NCBI GenBank assembly: GCA_002362595.1
Contig: DEUO01000167.1
Span: forward strand, 1 to 8,853
Length of the DNA stretch: 8,853 nt
DNA from: Caryophanales bacterium UBA3260
Lineage (GTDB): Bacteria; Bacillota_I; Bacilli_A; RF39; UBA660
Reading direction: 5' to 3'
Part shown: piece after piece, positions 1-6,111 of the stretch
Position numbering within the stretch: position 1 is the first letter of the stretch
Layout of the letters: every line of letters begins with the position of its first letter
Notes under the pieces: model-generated
What the model was told of the DNA's origin: nothing
Databases searched by the model: none
The model's input: only the letters and a program-made list of their open reading frames with translations
Position numbers and translations under genes: made by a program

Positions 1-28
1 ACCATATTTATATAAACAAATTAGCTAA
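1..28 (+). CDS. 3' end of a probable second TetR-type regulator (5' part outside window)
   Basis: Read in the frame starting at base 2, the first bases encode PYLYKQIS followed by TAA at 26-28. The peptide PYLYKQI is identical, codon for codon, to the C-terminal stretch of the TetR protein encoded at 88-696 on the opposite strand, which then continues REMLEK. The match is at DNA level: bases 1-24 are the exact reverse complement of 107-130. The simplest reading is that a paralogous or duplicated tetR gene converges on the one in the window and ends six or so residues earlier. Only nine codons are visible, so family membership rests entirely on this identity. It could also be a small inverted duplication of the tetR tail, or an assembly artefact at a contig edge. 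Confidence 0.4.
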
Positions 29-130
29 ATTAATATATTTATTTTGTATTTCTTTATAAAAATGTTCTGATAATATGAAAAATCCTCCTATTTTTCTAAC
101 ATTTCTCTAATTTGTTTATATAAATATGGT
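1..130. repeat. Perfect 24-bp inverted repeat, arms 1-24 and 107-130
   Basis: Bases 1-24 equal the reverse complement of 107-130 without a mismatch. Continuing to base 30 adds four more matches and two mismatches. The left arm starts at the window edge, so the true repeat may be longer. The arms are separated by 82 bp. The right arm lies inside the coding sequence for the TetR C-terminus, and the left arm encodes the same peptide in the opposite direction. The long loop and the lack of an adjacent T tract argue against a terminator. Confidence 0.85.
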
Positions 131-696
131 TTAAAATCAGCAATTGGAAGAGGTCTTTCAGTAGTAATAGATGTATAAACTGAAGAACCAACTAGTTCAA
201 TAATCATGAATAATGTTACTTCAGGATTTTCAACATTACCATTATTCTTTTTGATTTCAGTTTCAAATAGTTCTAATAAACCAATAGATGGTTCATCCAT
301 AAATAAACGAATGTGATCATTAAATAAGCCCCATGATAGATTCTTAGAAATAAAAGTTAATAAACGTCTGTTTTTGATAAAAACATTAATTATATAGTCG
401 ATAATAAAGATTATTCTTTCTTTGTAATCAGTTAATTCTTGCTTACTACTAGCTTCCATTGCATCAGAAAATAGCTGTTTAGTTTTTTTGATTATTAAAT
501 ATTTTTCTAAATCATATTTATCTTTAAAATAGAGATAAAAAGTTCCTTTTGCTACTCCGGCATCATTTACTATTTCTTGAATAGAAGTATTCTTTACTCC
601 TTTATCAGTAAATAGACGGAAAGCTGATTCTAATAATTTATTCTCTTTTGCTTCTTTATTCTCTTCGATTTTTTTACTAAAACCAAGCCTTCTCAT
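88..696 (-). CDS. TetR/AcrR family transcriptional repressor, probable regulator of the adjacent mmpL operon
   Basis: This is a 202-residue cytoplasmic DNA-binding protein of usual TetR length. Residues about 19-63 form the TetR_N helix-turn-helix domain: a first helix with the A-x-x-L-F pattern (A25 to F29), the G33-x-x-x-T37-S38-I39 turn, and the hallmark recognition segment AGVAKGTFYLYFKDK at 46-60. The C-terminal part (about 75-202) is helical and variable, as expected for a ligand-binding and dimerisation domain; I cannot name the ligand. The basic, Lys-rich N-terminal 18 residues precede the domain. The ATG at 694-696 is preceded on its own strand by AAAGGGTG (702-709), a reasonable ribosome binding site. 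The gene is divergent from mmpL with 166 bp between starts, and paired operator-like palindromes lie in that gap, so local repression of mmpL and autoregulation are likely. It ends in TAG directly followed by an unused GGAGG. Confidence 0.93.
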   Translation of the reverse strand: MRRLGFSKKIEENKEAKENKLLESAFRLFTDKGVKNTSIQEIVNDAGVAKGTFYLYFKDKYDLEKYLIIKKTKQLFSDAMEASSKQELTDYKERIIFIIDYIINVFIKNRRLLTFISKNLSWGLFNDHIRLFMDEPSIGLLELFETEIKKNNGNVENPEVTLFMIIELVGSSVYTSITTERPLPIADFKPYLYKQIREMLEK

Positions 697-714
697 ATAA
701 TCACCCTTTAGTCA

Positions 715-743
715 ATTTAACCGCAAGATTAAAAAAAAGTCAA
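715..743 (-). promoter_or_regulatory. Possible tetR promoter
   Basis: On the minus strand TTGACT (738-743) is followed after 17 bp by TTAAAT (715-720). The -35 matches consensus at five of six positions, the -10 at four. The predicted transcript would start near 708, leaving only about 12 nt before the tetR ATG and placing the ribosome binding site almost at the 5' end, which is tight. The -35 also contains a half copy of the operator motif (AAAAGTCA on the plus strand). Other AT-rich -10-like sequences lie further upstream around 775-790, so this call is weak. Confidence 0.33.
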
Positions 744-791
744 ATAACTTTGCATATTATTTGTTGATAATTCATATAAAATAATATAATA

Positions 792-820
792 TTGACTTTT
801 GGTCATTTTTATTGTATATT
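792..820 (+). promoter_or_regulatory. Promoter of the mmpL / heptad-repeat operon
   Basis: TTGACT at 792-797 (five of six consensus bases) and TATATT at 815-820 (five of six) are separated by exactly 17 bp. Transcription would start near 827, giving a leader of about 36 nt before the mmpL ATG. The -35 element is part of the left operator palindrome and the expected start point falls at the left edge of the right palindrome, so repressor bound at either site would block polymerase. This is the best sigma-A-type promoter in the divergent gap. Confidence 0.75.
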
Positions 821-840
821 GTTTATTGACCAAAAGTCAT
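792..840. promoter_or_regulatory. Twin TetR-type operator flanking the mmpL promoter
   Basis: Two 15-bp sites, TTGACTTTTGGTCAT (792-806) and TTGACCAAAAGTCAT (826-840), share the form TTGAC-N5-GTCAT. Each core TGAC-N5-GTCA is a palindrome. In addition the two 13-bp cores (793-805 and 827-839) are exact reverse complements of each other, because the five-base centres are TTTTG and CAAAA. The site centres are 34 bp apart, about three helical turns. The size and symmetry suit a TetR dimer at each site, and the adjacent divergent tetR gene is the obvious source. Binding itself is inferred. Confidence 0.8.
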
Positions 841-848
841 TTTGTTAG

Positions 849-856
849 AAAGGGAG
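849..856 (+). promoter_or_regulatory. Ribosome binding site that fixes the mmpL start
   Basis: AAAGGGAG is followed after 6 nt by ATG at 863-865. The in-frame TTG at 842 lies upstream of this site, has no ribosome binding site of its own and immediately follows the right operator, so 863 is taken as the true start. Confidence 0.8.
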
Positions 857-862
857 TTTATA

Positions 863-2944
863 ATGAAAAAAATTGGAGATTATGTATGCAAACATAAATG
901 GTTAATACTTGTTTTAACATTGTTATTATTAATACCATCTATATATGGATATGTTAAGACCAAGATTAACTATGATATCTTAGTTTACTTACCTAGTGAT
1001 ATTGAAACTTTAAAAGGAGAAAACATATTAACTAATGACTTTAATATGGGAGCATTCTCAGTTAGTATTGTTGAAAACATGAATGATAAAGATTTAATAG
1101 AACTAGAAAACGAAATACGTGAGATTGATACTGTTACTAATGTTGTAACAATAAATGATATTACTGGTACTACAATACCAATAGAAATATTACCTACTTC
1201 AGTACTTGATAAGTGTGCTAAAGATAATACAAAATTAATGTTAATAACATTTAGCGAATCAACAAGTAATGATAAGACTTTAGATGCTGTTACCAAAATA
1301 AGAGAGATAACTGAAGATAAAGTTAATGTTGGTGGTATGAGTGCAATGGTATTAGATACTAAAGAGTTATTTAATAGTGAGATGCTACTATATGTAGTTA
1401 TTGCTGTTATTCTATGTATAATTGTACTTATGATTGCTTTAGATAATTACTTAGTACCATTATTGTTAATTGCTAATATAGGAATTGCTATTATTTTTAA
1501 TATGGGTACTAATATATTTTTAGGAGATATATCTTATATTACTAAAGCTATTGCTGCTGTATTACAATTAGGAGTTACGACAGATTTTTCTATTTTCTTA
1601 TATCATAAATATGAAAAAGCTAAGCAAATTAAGAAGAATAAAGAAGAAGCTATGAGTTTAGCGATAAATGATACTCTAGTTTCAGTATTTGGCAGTTCTC
1701 TTACAACTATTGCTGGTTTCTTAGCTTTATGTACAATGAATTTAACATTAGGTAAAGATATTGGAATAGTCATGGCTAAAGGTGTATTAATTGGTGTAAT
1801 ATGTGTTATAACTTTATTCCCAGCATTATTATTAGTATTTGATAAAGTGTTAGAAAAAACTAAACATAAAGAATTATTGCCTAAATTCAAGAAAGTTAAA
1901 GATTTTACTATTAAGTATCATAAAGCTATATTTGTAGTATTTATTATATTACTTATACCTGCTTATTTAGCACAATCTAAGACATCTGTTTATTACAAAC
2001 TTGATGAATCTATACCGGATGATTATGGATATTCTATTGCTACTCATGAATTAAAAGAGAAATATAATATGGTTTCACAGGAGATGTTATTACTTGATGC
2101 TAATATGAGTAATGATACACAAGAAATGTTAGTTAATGATATAAAAGAATTAGATGGTATTGATTTTGTTTTAAGTCCTACTTTATTAAGTAAATATGGA
2201 ATATATGAAGATATAATACCTAAAGATATACAAAAGATGTATAAGACAGATAAATATAAATTAGTTATTATAGGATCTGATTATGATATAGCTACTGATG
2301 AATTAAATAAACAAATAGATAGTTTAAATGAAATAGTTAAAAGATATGATAAGAATGCTATTGTGGCTGGAGAAGGTCCTTTAATGAGTGATTTAGTAGA
2401 AATTACAGATAAAGATTTTCATAATGTTACTTATGCTTCAATTGCAGTTATATTTATTTTAATGATGATAGTATTAAAATCTATCTCCTTACCTATTCTA
2501 CTTGTTACTGCAATAGAGTTTGCAATATTTATAAATATGGGTATTCCTTATTTTACAAGTACTAGTATTCCATTTATTGCCTCTATAGTTATTGGAACAA
2601 TTCAATTAGGAGCTACTATTGATTATGCTATTTTAATGACAACTAAATATTTAGAAGAAAGAAAAAATGGTAAGAGTAAAAAAGAATCTGTTAGTATAGC
2701 TTTAGAAGATTCAATACAGTCAATATTTGTAAGTGCAATGTGCTTCTTTGGGGCGACGATTGGTGTTGGTATTGTTTCCAAAATAGATATGATTGGATCT
2801 TTATGTACATTAATTGGTAGAGGAGCAATAATTAGTATGTTCGTAGTTATACTTATTGTACCTAGTATTTTACTAATATTTGATAAATTAATAACAAAGA
2901 CTACTTGGGGTTTTAAGAAAGGAATGATAAATAATGAAGAATAA
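863..2944 (+). CDS. MMPL/RND-superfamily membrane transporter
   Basis: This is a 693-residue polytopic exporter resembling YdfJ-type MMPL proteins of Gram-positives. The layout is the duplicated RND plan: TM1 (about 13-31), a large extracytoplasmic loop (32-172), TM2-TM6 (174-327), a basic cytoplasmic segment, TM7 (about 354-373), a second large loop (375-520) and TM8-TM12 (523-680). Each half carries the family signature after its fourth membrane segment: GVTTDFSIFLYHKYE with D241, and GATIDYAILMTTKYLEE with D587-Y588. These acidic residues correspond to the proton-relay position of RND pumps, so proton-driven export is expected. Substrates of the family are typically lipids, amphiphiles or drugs; the actual one is unknown. 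The ATG at 863 is chosen for its ribosome binding site and gives a normal positively charged N-terminus (MKKIGDY). The gene is under the twin operator and overlaps the next gene by 11 bp. Confidence 0.92.
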   Translation: MKKIGDYVCKHKWLILVLTLLLLIPSIYGYVKTKINYDILVYLPSDIETLKGENILTNDFNMGAFSVSIVENMNDKDLIELENEIREIDTVTNVVTINDITGTTIPIEILPTSVLDKCAKDNTKLMLITFSESTSNDKTLDAVTKIREITEDKVNVGGMSAMVLDTKELFNSEMLLYVVIAVILCIIVLMIALDNYLVPLLLIANIGIAIIFNMGTNIFLGDISYITKAIAAVLQLGVTTDFSIFLYHKYEKAKQIKKNKEEAMSLAINDTLVSVFGSSLTTIAGFLALCTMNLTLGKDIGIVMAKGVLIGVICVITLFPALLLVFDKVLEKTKHKELLPKFKKVKDFTIKYHKAIFVVFIILLIPAYLAQSKTSVYYKLDESIPDDYGYSIATHELKEKYNMVSQEMLLLDANMSNDTQEMLVNDIKELDGIDFVLSPTLLSKYGIYEDIIPKDIQKMYKTDKYKLVIIGSDYDIATDELNKQIDSLNEIVKRYDKNAIVAGEGPLMSDLVEITDKDFHNVTYASIAVIFILMMIVLKSISLPILLVTAIEFAIFINMGIPYFTSTSIPFIASIVIGTIQLGATIDYAILMTTKYLEERKNGKSKKESVSIALEDSIQSIFVSAMCFFGATIGVGIVSKIDMIGSLCTLIGRGAIISMFVVILIVPSILLIFDKLITKTTWGFKKGMINNEE
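2918..2923 (+). promoter_or_regulatory. Ribosome binding site of the heptad-repeat gene, inside the mmpL 3' end
   Basis: AAAGGA lies within the last codons of mmpL and is 10 nt before the ATG at 2934. The downstream gene starts before the mmpL stop (2942-2944), so the two proteins are translated from one message with likely translational coupling. Confidence 0.6.
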
Positions 2945-4718
2945 ATTTTTAAAGAATATGACAATATGGACTTTAATTTCAGGCTTAGTGTTACAAGCTA
3001 CGCCAGTATGGGCTCTTACTAAAGATGAAACTATATATGCCAAATTAAATAGTAATGGAGAAGTTAAAAATAGCATTATCTCTGAACATATAAGTGATAA
3101 TGGAAAAGATATAATTAGAGATAAAAGTATGTTAAATGATATAACTAACGTTAATGGTAATGGAAGTTATAGAAAAGATAATGATGAATTAATATGGGAG
3201 ACTAATGGTAAAGATATATATTATCATGGTACAACAAAAGAAGAATTACCTATAAATATTAAAGTATCTTATTATCTTGATGATAAAGAGATGGATGTTA
3301 ATGATATGATAGGTAAAAAAGGTAAAGTTAAAATAAAGTTAGAATATAATAATAATTCTTCTAAAATAGTTAATGTGAATGGAAAGAATGAAAAGTTATA
3401 TACACCATTTATTGTAGCTACTGTTATGACTTTATCTAATGATAATAATAAAAATATTAATATAAGTAATGGTAAGATAATTGATAATGGAATTAATAAA
3501 GTAATAGTAGGAATAGCTTCTCCTGGCTTATATGATAGTTTAAAAGTTAATAAATTAAAAGGATTGGATGAAGTAGTTATTTCATATGAAACTGATAATT
3601 TTGAATTATCTTCTATTTATACTGCTGCTACTGCTAATTTATTAGATGAAAGTGATTTAGATATATTTAGTAATACTAATATTTTATATAGTAATATAAA
3701 TACTTTAAGTGGTTCTAGTAAGGAGTTAGTTAGAGGAAGTGAAAAGTTAGTTAATGGTTCTATAGTATTAAAAGATGGAAGTAAGAAAATAGTAAACGGA
3801 TTAGATAGTGCATATGTAGGAAGTAATACAATTAGTAAAGAAGTAAAAAAAGCTATAGATAAGTTAAGTAGTAATACTGGTAATGTTTTAGATAGTAAAG
3901 TTTTAGATAGTATTGTTAAAGTAGCTGTTAATAGTGTTACTTTAACAGATGAACAACAAAAACAAATTGGTACTCAAGCTTTAAATACTATTAAGAATTC
4001 TAATGAATATAAAAGTATTCTTAGTGAATATAATAAGTATACTAAGAGTGTTAATGATGCTACTACACTTTATAAACAAGCGTTAGCTAGTGGTAATAAA
4101 GAGATGGTAGCAAAAGTTAAGAGTCAGTTAGAATTAGCAAAGACGGCACAAACAACATATAAATCTATGATGAATATTATGGAACAAACAGCTTATAAAA
4201 CAGCTATTTCAACAGCAAGTCAAGTTAGTAAAACTGTTGCGGAGCAAGTAAGTAGAAATGTTGCTAATCAAGTAGCTAATAAAGTTATGGAAGAAATGAG
4301 TAAAGAAGTCATTAGTTCTCTTAATACTTTATTAGGAGGAGTTAATGAATTAACTAGTGGAATTGAGACTTTAAAAAATGGTTCTATAGCTTTAGATAAT
4401 GGTATTAATGAATTAAGTAATGGCATTAATACTCTTTATCAAGGAATTAATAAATTTGATAAGGATGGAATAGAAAAAATATCTAATTTAGTTAATGGTG
4501 ATGTAAGAAATATTGAAAGAAGAATTAGAGCTATGACTAAGTTAAGTAATGATTATCAAACTATGGATAATAGAATAGATGGAACTAATGGTAGTTCTAA
4601 AATAATTATGGTTATAGATGAAATTAAGAATAAAGAAGTTCAAAATAATGATAAAGCTGTTATAGAAGAAGATAATAAAGGTTTATGGGCTAAAATAAAA
4701 GGGCTATTTAGAAAATAG
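2934..4718 (+). CDS. Exported L-x-x-G heptad-repeat protein, probable partner of the MMPL transporter
   Basis: This is a 594-residue protein of the X-X-X-Leu-X-X-Gly heptad-repeat type, as seen in YhgE/Pip-like proteins. It begins with a signal peptide: basic MKNKFLKN, a hydrophobic core (about 10-22), and a likely cleavage after PVWA (residues 25-28). Residues about 29-245 form a beta-rich N-terminal domain. Four heptads follow, L265-x-x-G268 to I286-x-x-G289. A long helical, Ala/Gln/Val-rich segment (about 290-465) comes next, then six heptads from L466-x-x-G469 to L501-x-x-G504. The tail is charged and ends in an amphipathic GLWAKIKGLFRK. Unlike YhgE it has no internal transmembrane bundle and no C-terminal anchor, and no LPxTG motif. 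Its start overlaps the mmpL end by 11 bp, so the two are co-translated and probably act together. Two heptad arms around a helical linker would suit a coiled-coil hairpin. The molecular role is unknown. Confidence 0.85.
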   Translation: MKNKFLKNMTIWTLISGLVLQATPVWALTKDETIYAKLNSNGEVKNSIISEHISDNGKDIIRDKSMLNDITNVNGNGSYRKDNDELIWETNGKDIYYHGTTKEELPINIKVSYYLDDKEMDVNDMIGKKGKVKIKLEYNNNSSKIVNVNGKNEKLYTPFIVATVMTLSNDNNKNINISNGKIIDNGINKVIVGIASPGLYDSLKVNKLKGLDEVVISYETDNFELSSIYTAATANLLDESDLDIFSNTNILYSNINTLSGSSKELVRGSEKLVNGSIVLKDGSKKIVNGLDSAYVGSNTISKEVKKAIDKLSSNTGNVLDSKVLDSIVKVAVNSVTLTDEQQKQIGTQALNTIKNSNEYKSILSEYNKYTKSVNDATTLYKQALASGNKEMVAKVKSQLELAKTAQTTYKSMMNIMEQTAYKTAISTASQVSKTVAEQVSRNVANQVANKVMEEMSKEVISSLNTLLGGVNELTSGIETLKNGSIALDNGINELSNGINTLYQGINKFDKDGIEKISNLVNGDVRNIERRIRAMTKLSNDYQTMDNRIDGTNGSSKIIMVIDEIKNKEVQNNDKAVIEEDNKGLWAKIKGLFRK

Positions 4719-4731
4719 CTCTTTTATTTTT
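4692..4731. terminator. Bidirectional terminator between the mmpL operon and the CAP-protein gene
   Basis: The stem is GGGCTATTT (4701-4709) and AAATAGCTC (4713-4721), with a three-base loop and one G-T wobble. It is followed by TTTTATTTTT on the plus strand. The mirror tract TAAAATAAAA (4691-4700) gives the T run on the minus strand. Pairing can extend through the A and T tracts to 18 bp. The hairpin contains the stop codon of the heptad-repeat gene (4716-4718), and the T tract contains the stop of the convergent gene (4724-4726). Confidence 0.85.
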
Positions 4732-5995
4732 CAACGTATAATTGAACCCAGTAATCAATACCATCTAAGGTATATTTTCCTATACCAGTTTTAGTATATT
4801 TAGGATTAAGCATAATATCTGATGCTTCTGTACTACTACGCCAATAATCAGCCATAGCTTTATCACTTTCTTGTTTAGCACCGATACTTTCTGCTATTGA
4901 GACACGGTAGTCGATATTAACATCACAGATTTTTTCAAGAAATATTGATTTCCATTGTTTATATTTTTCTTCTTCATAAGGTCTTTCATGACTTACACTA
5001 TTACTATAAGCTAACTCCATAGCTCTTACGATAGCTAAAACACTCATTTCACGGTTAAGGCTTAATGGAGCAACGTTTACATCTCGACGATAGTTATTTA
5101 TTGTACTAAGAATATCTGTACGAGTAAATCCTTGATCATTATAAATGCTTAAAGCTTCTTTTTTCATTTCATTAATGTAATCATGATTAAAACCACTATA
5201 ATCATAACTAACAACTTCATTATCTCTACTTATTTCATCTTTGCTACCATCATCATAATAACTATAAGTTACATCTGTTGAAGTTATTCTTTTAATACCA
5301 TATTTAATAGTTTCTTCTTTAAGTATAAGATTCTCTTTTTCAGACTTTACATACTTTTTATTACTATTATTATAGAAAATAGTTAATTTAGTTGATCCTT
5401 CAGTGCAATTTTTATAATTATCACATACTGATAAATCTATATTATATGTTCCAGGTCTTGTGATATTAGCATTAGTAGAATCTTTATATGATACACTATA
5501 GCCTTTTTCTTTACTGTTATCTTTATAGTATTGAACAAAGTTACGTGCTATATATCTTTCTCCTTCTTTAATAGATAATTCTTTAAAAGTTACATCTGGT
5601 GGAGTTGTATCAACTACATTTAAAATACTTTTATATTCATTTTCATGATATTTTATTTTAACATTATATGTACCTACTTTAGTTAAATCAACTTCTGTTT
5701 CTTTTTCTTCTTCATCATAATAGCTTACTGTAGGAAAATCATTTAATTCATCTGATATATTAAAATAATCTTTAACATCAGGAAGATAACTATTTATTTC
5801 TGTTGATACTTCTTCTTTAATTAATTCATTATCTAATTTAGCTTTAGGTGTAGGTGTAGGTTTATTAACTGTTTCTGGTTCTTTATATTCTAAGAAATAT
5901 TTATAGCCACTAAAAACAAGTAAGATTAATACTAAGAAACCAATTGTGGCAAAGATTATAAAACGATATTCATTAAATAGTTTTTTTAAGTCCAT
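4724..5995 (-). CDS. Membrane-anchored surface protein with Ig-like repeats and a CAP/SCP domain
   Basis: This is a 423-residue protein with four regions. A short basic N-terminus precedes a single membrane anchor (about 12-31) without an obvious cleavage site, so the rest should face outward. A proline-threonine linker (PTPTPK, 46-51) follows. Two Ig-like beta units end in the typical GTY strands: about 70-128 (G108-T109-Y110) and 133-206 (G182-T183-Y184), joined by VDTTPPDVTF. C191 and C197 could form a small disulfide. The C-terminal CAP domain (about 294-423) resembles bacterial YkwD-type proteins: N-x-x-R and APLSLN near 301-314, RAMELA, S-H336-x-R-P, A-E369-S-I-G, and Y-W-V-Q-L-Y at the end. 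Of the usual CAP residues H336 and E369 are present, but the position of the second His (normally in SPGHRANIL) is A391. The gene is convergent with the mmpL operon. The function of bacterial CAP proteins is mostly unknown; a sporulation or wall-related role cannot be read from sequence. Confidence 0.88.
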   Translation of the reverse strand: MDLKKLFNEYRFIIFATIGFLVLILLVFSGYKYFLEYKEPETVNKPTPTPKAKLDNELIKEEVSTEINSYLPDVKDYFNISDELNDFPTVSYYDEEEKETEVDLTKVGTYNVKIKYHENEYKSILNVVDTTPPDVTFKELSIKEGERYIARNFVQYYKDNSKEKGYSVSYKDSTNANITRPGTYNIDLSVCDNYKNCTEGSTKLTIFYNNSNKKYVKSEKENLILKEETIKYGIKRITSTDVTYSYYDDGSKDEISRDNEVVSYDYSGFNHDYINEMKKEALSIYNDQGFTRTDILSTINNYRRDVNVAPLSLNREMSVLAIVRAMELAYSNSVSHERPYEEEKYKQWKSIFLEKICDVNIDYRVSIAESIGAKQESDKAMADYWRSSTEASDIMLNPKYTKTGIGKYTLDGIDYWVQLYVEK

Positions 5996-6018
5996 AATAC
6001 CAGCCCTATTCTATTACA

Positions 6019-6027
6019 AGTATATCA
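6019..6027 (-). promoter_or_regulatory. Extended -10 promoter of the CAP-protein gene
   Basis: On the minus strand TGATATACT is an extended -10 (TGn followed by TATACT, five of six consensus bases). The start would fall near 6012, about 17 nt before the ATG at 5993-5995, with a modest ribosome binding site (AGGGCTGG) between. No good -35 is visible, which is common for extended -10 promoters. Confidence 0.55.
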
Positions 6028-6043
6028 TAACTAAGTTATATTA

Positions 6044-6062
6044 ATCTTTAAATTTAAAAGAT
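6044..6062. promoter_or_regulatory. AT-rich imperfect palindrome between the divergent promoters
   Basis: ATCTTTAAATTTAAAAGAT is a near-perfect palindrome, offset by one base, around the exact core TTTAAATTTAAA (6047-6058). It sits about 17 bp upstream of the CAP-gene -10 and about 20 bp upstream of the phosphoketolase -35. It could be a regulator site, but in DNA this AT-rich such palindromes also arise by chance. Confidence 0.25.
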
Positions 6063-6082
6063 ATTTTACATATTTTACTTAA

Positions 6083-6111
6083 TTTACTTATTATATTTAA
6101 CATGTTATAAT
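6083..6111 (+). promoter_or_regulatory. Promoter of the phosphoketolase gene
   Basis: TATAAT at 6106-6111 is a perfect -10, preceded by TGT (6103-6105) as an extended -10. TTTACT at 6083-6088 lies 17 bp upstream as a four-of-six -35. Transcription would start near 6118, giving a leader of about 25 nt that carries the strong ribosome binding site AAAGGAGA (6128-6135). This is the strongest-looking promoter in the window, in keeping with a highly expressed catabolic enzyme. Confidence 0.8.

Noticed and set aside
1..130. The inverted repeat as a transcription terminator for tetR
   Set aside because: The 82-base loop is too long and there is no T run after the stem on either strand. The repeat is explained by duplicated coding sequence.
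842..862. TTG at 842 as an upstream in-frame start for the MMPL transporter (seven extra residues)
   Set aside because: It has no ribosome binding site, lies next to the operator and near the expected transcript start, and the ATG at 863 has AAAGGGAG at good spacing and gives a normal N-terminus.
985..1296. Minus-strand ORF of about 100 codons inside mmpL
   Set aside because: It is antisense to a conserved transporter, has no ribosome binding site or recognisable domain, and its composition follows from the AT-rich opposite strand.
1603..1890. Minus-strand ORF inside mmpL
   Set aside because: Antisense shadow of the first MMPL signature region, without its own start signals.
2623..3076. Two overlapping minus-strand ORFs across the mmpL / heptad-gene junction
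   Set aside because: Both are shadows of well-supported plus-strand genes; the hydrophobic look comes from the reverse reading of membrane and signal-peptide codons.
3709..4446. Heptad blocks of the exported protein as a DNA-level tandem repeat
   Set aside because: The periodicity is clear in the protein (L-x-x-G every seven residues), but codons vary between units, so there is no recent DNA repeat expansion.
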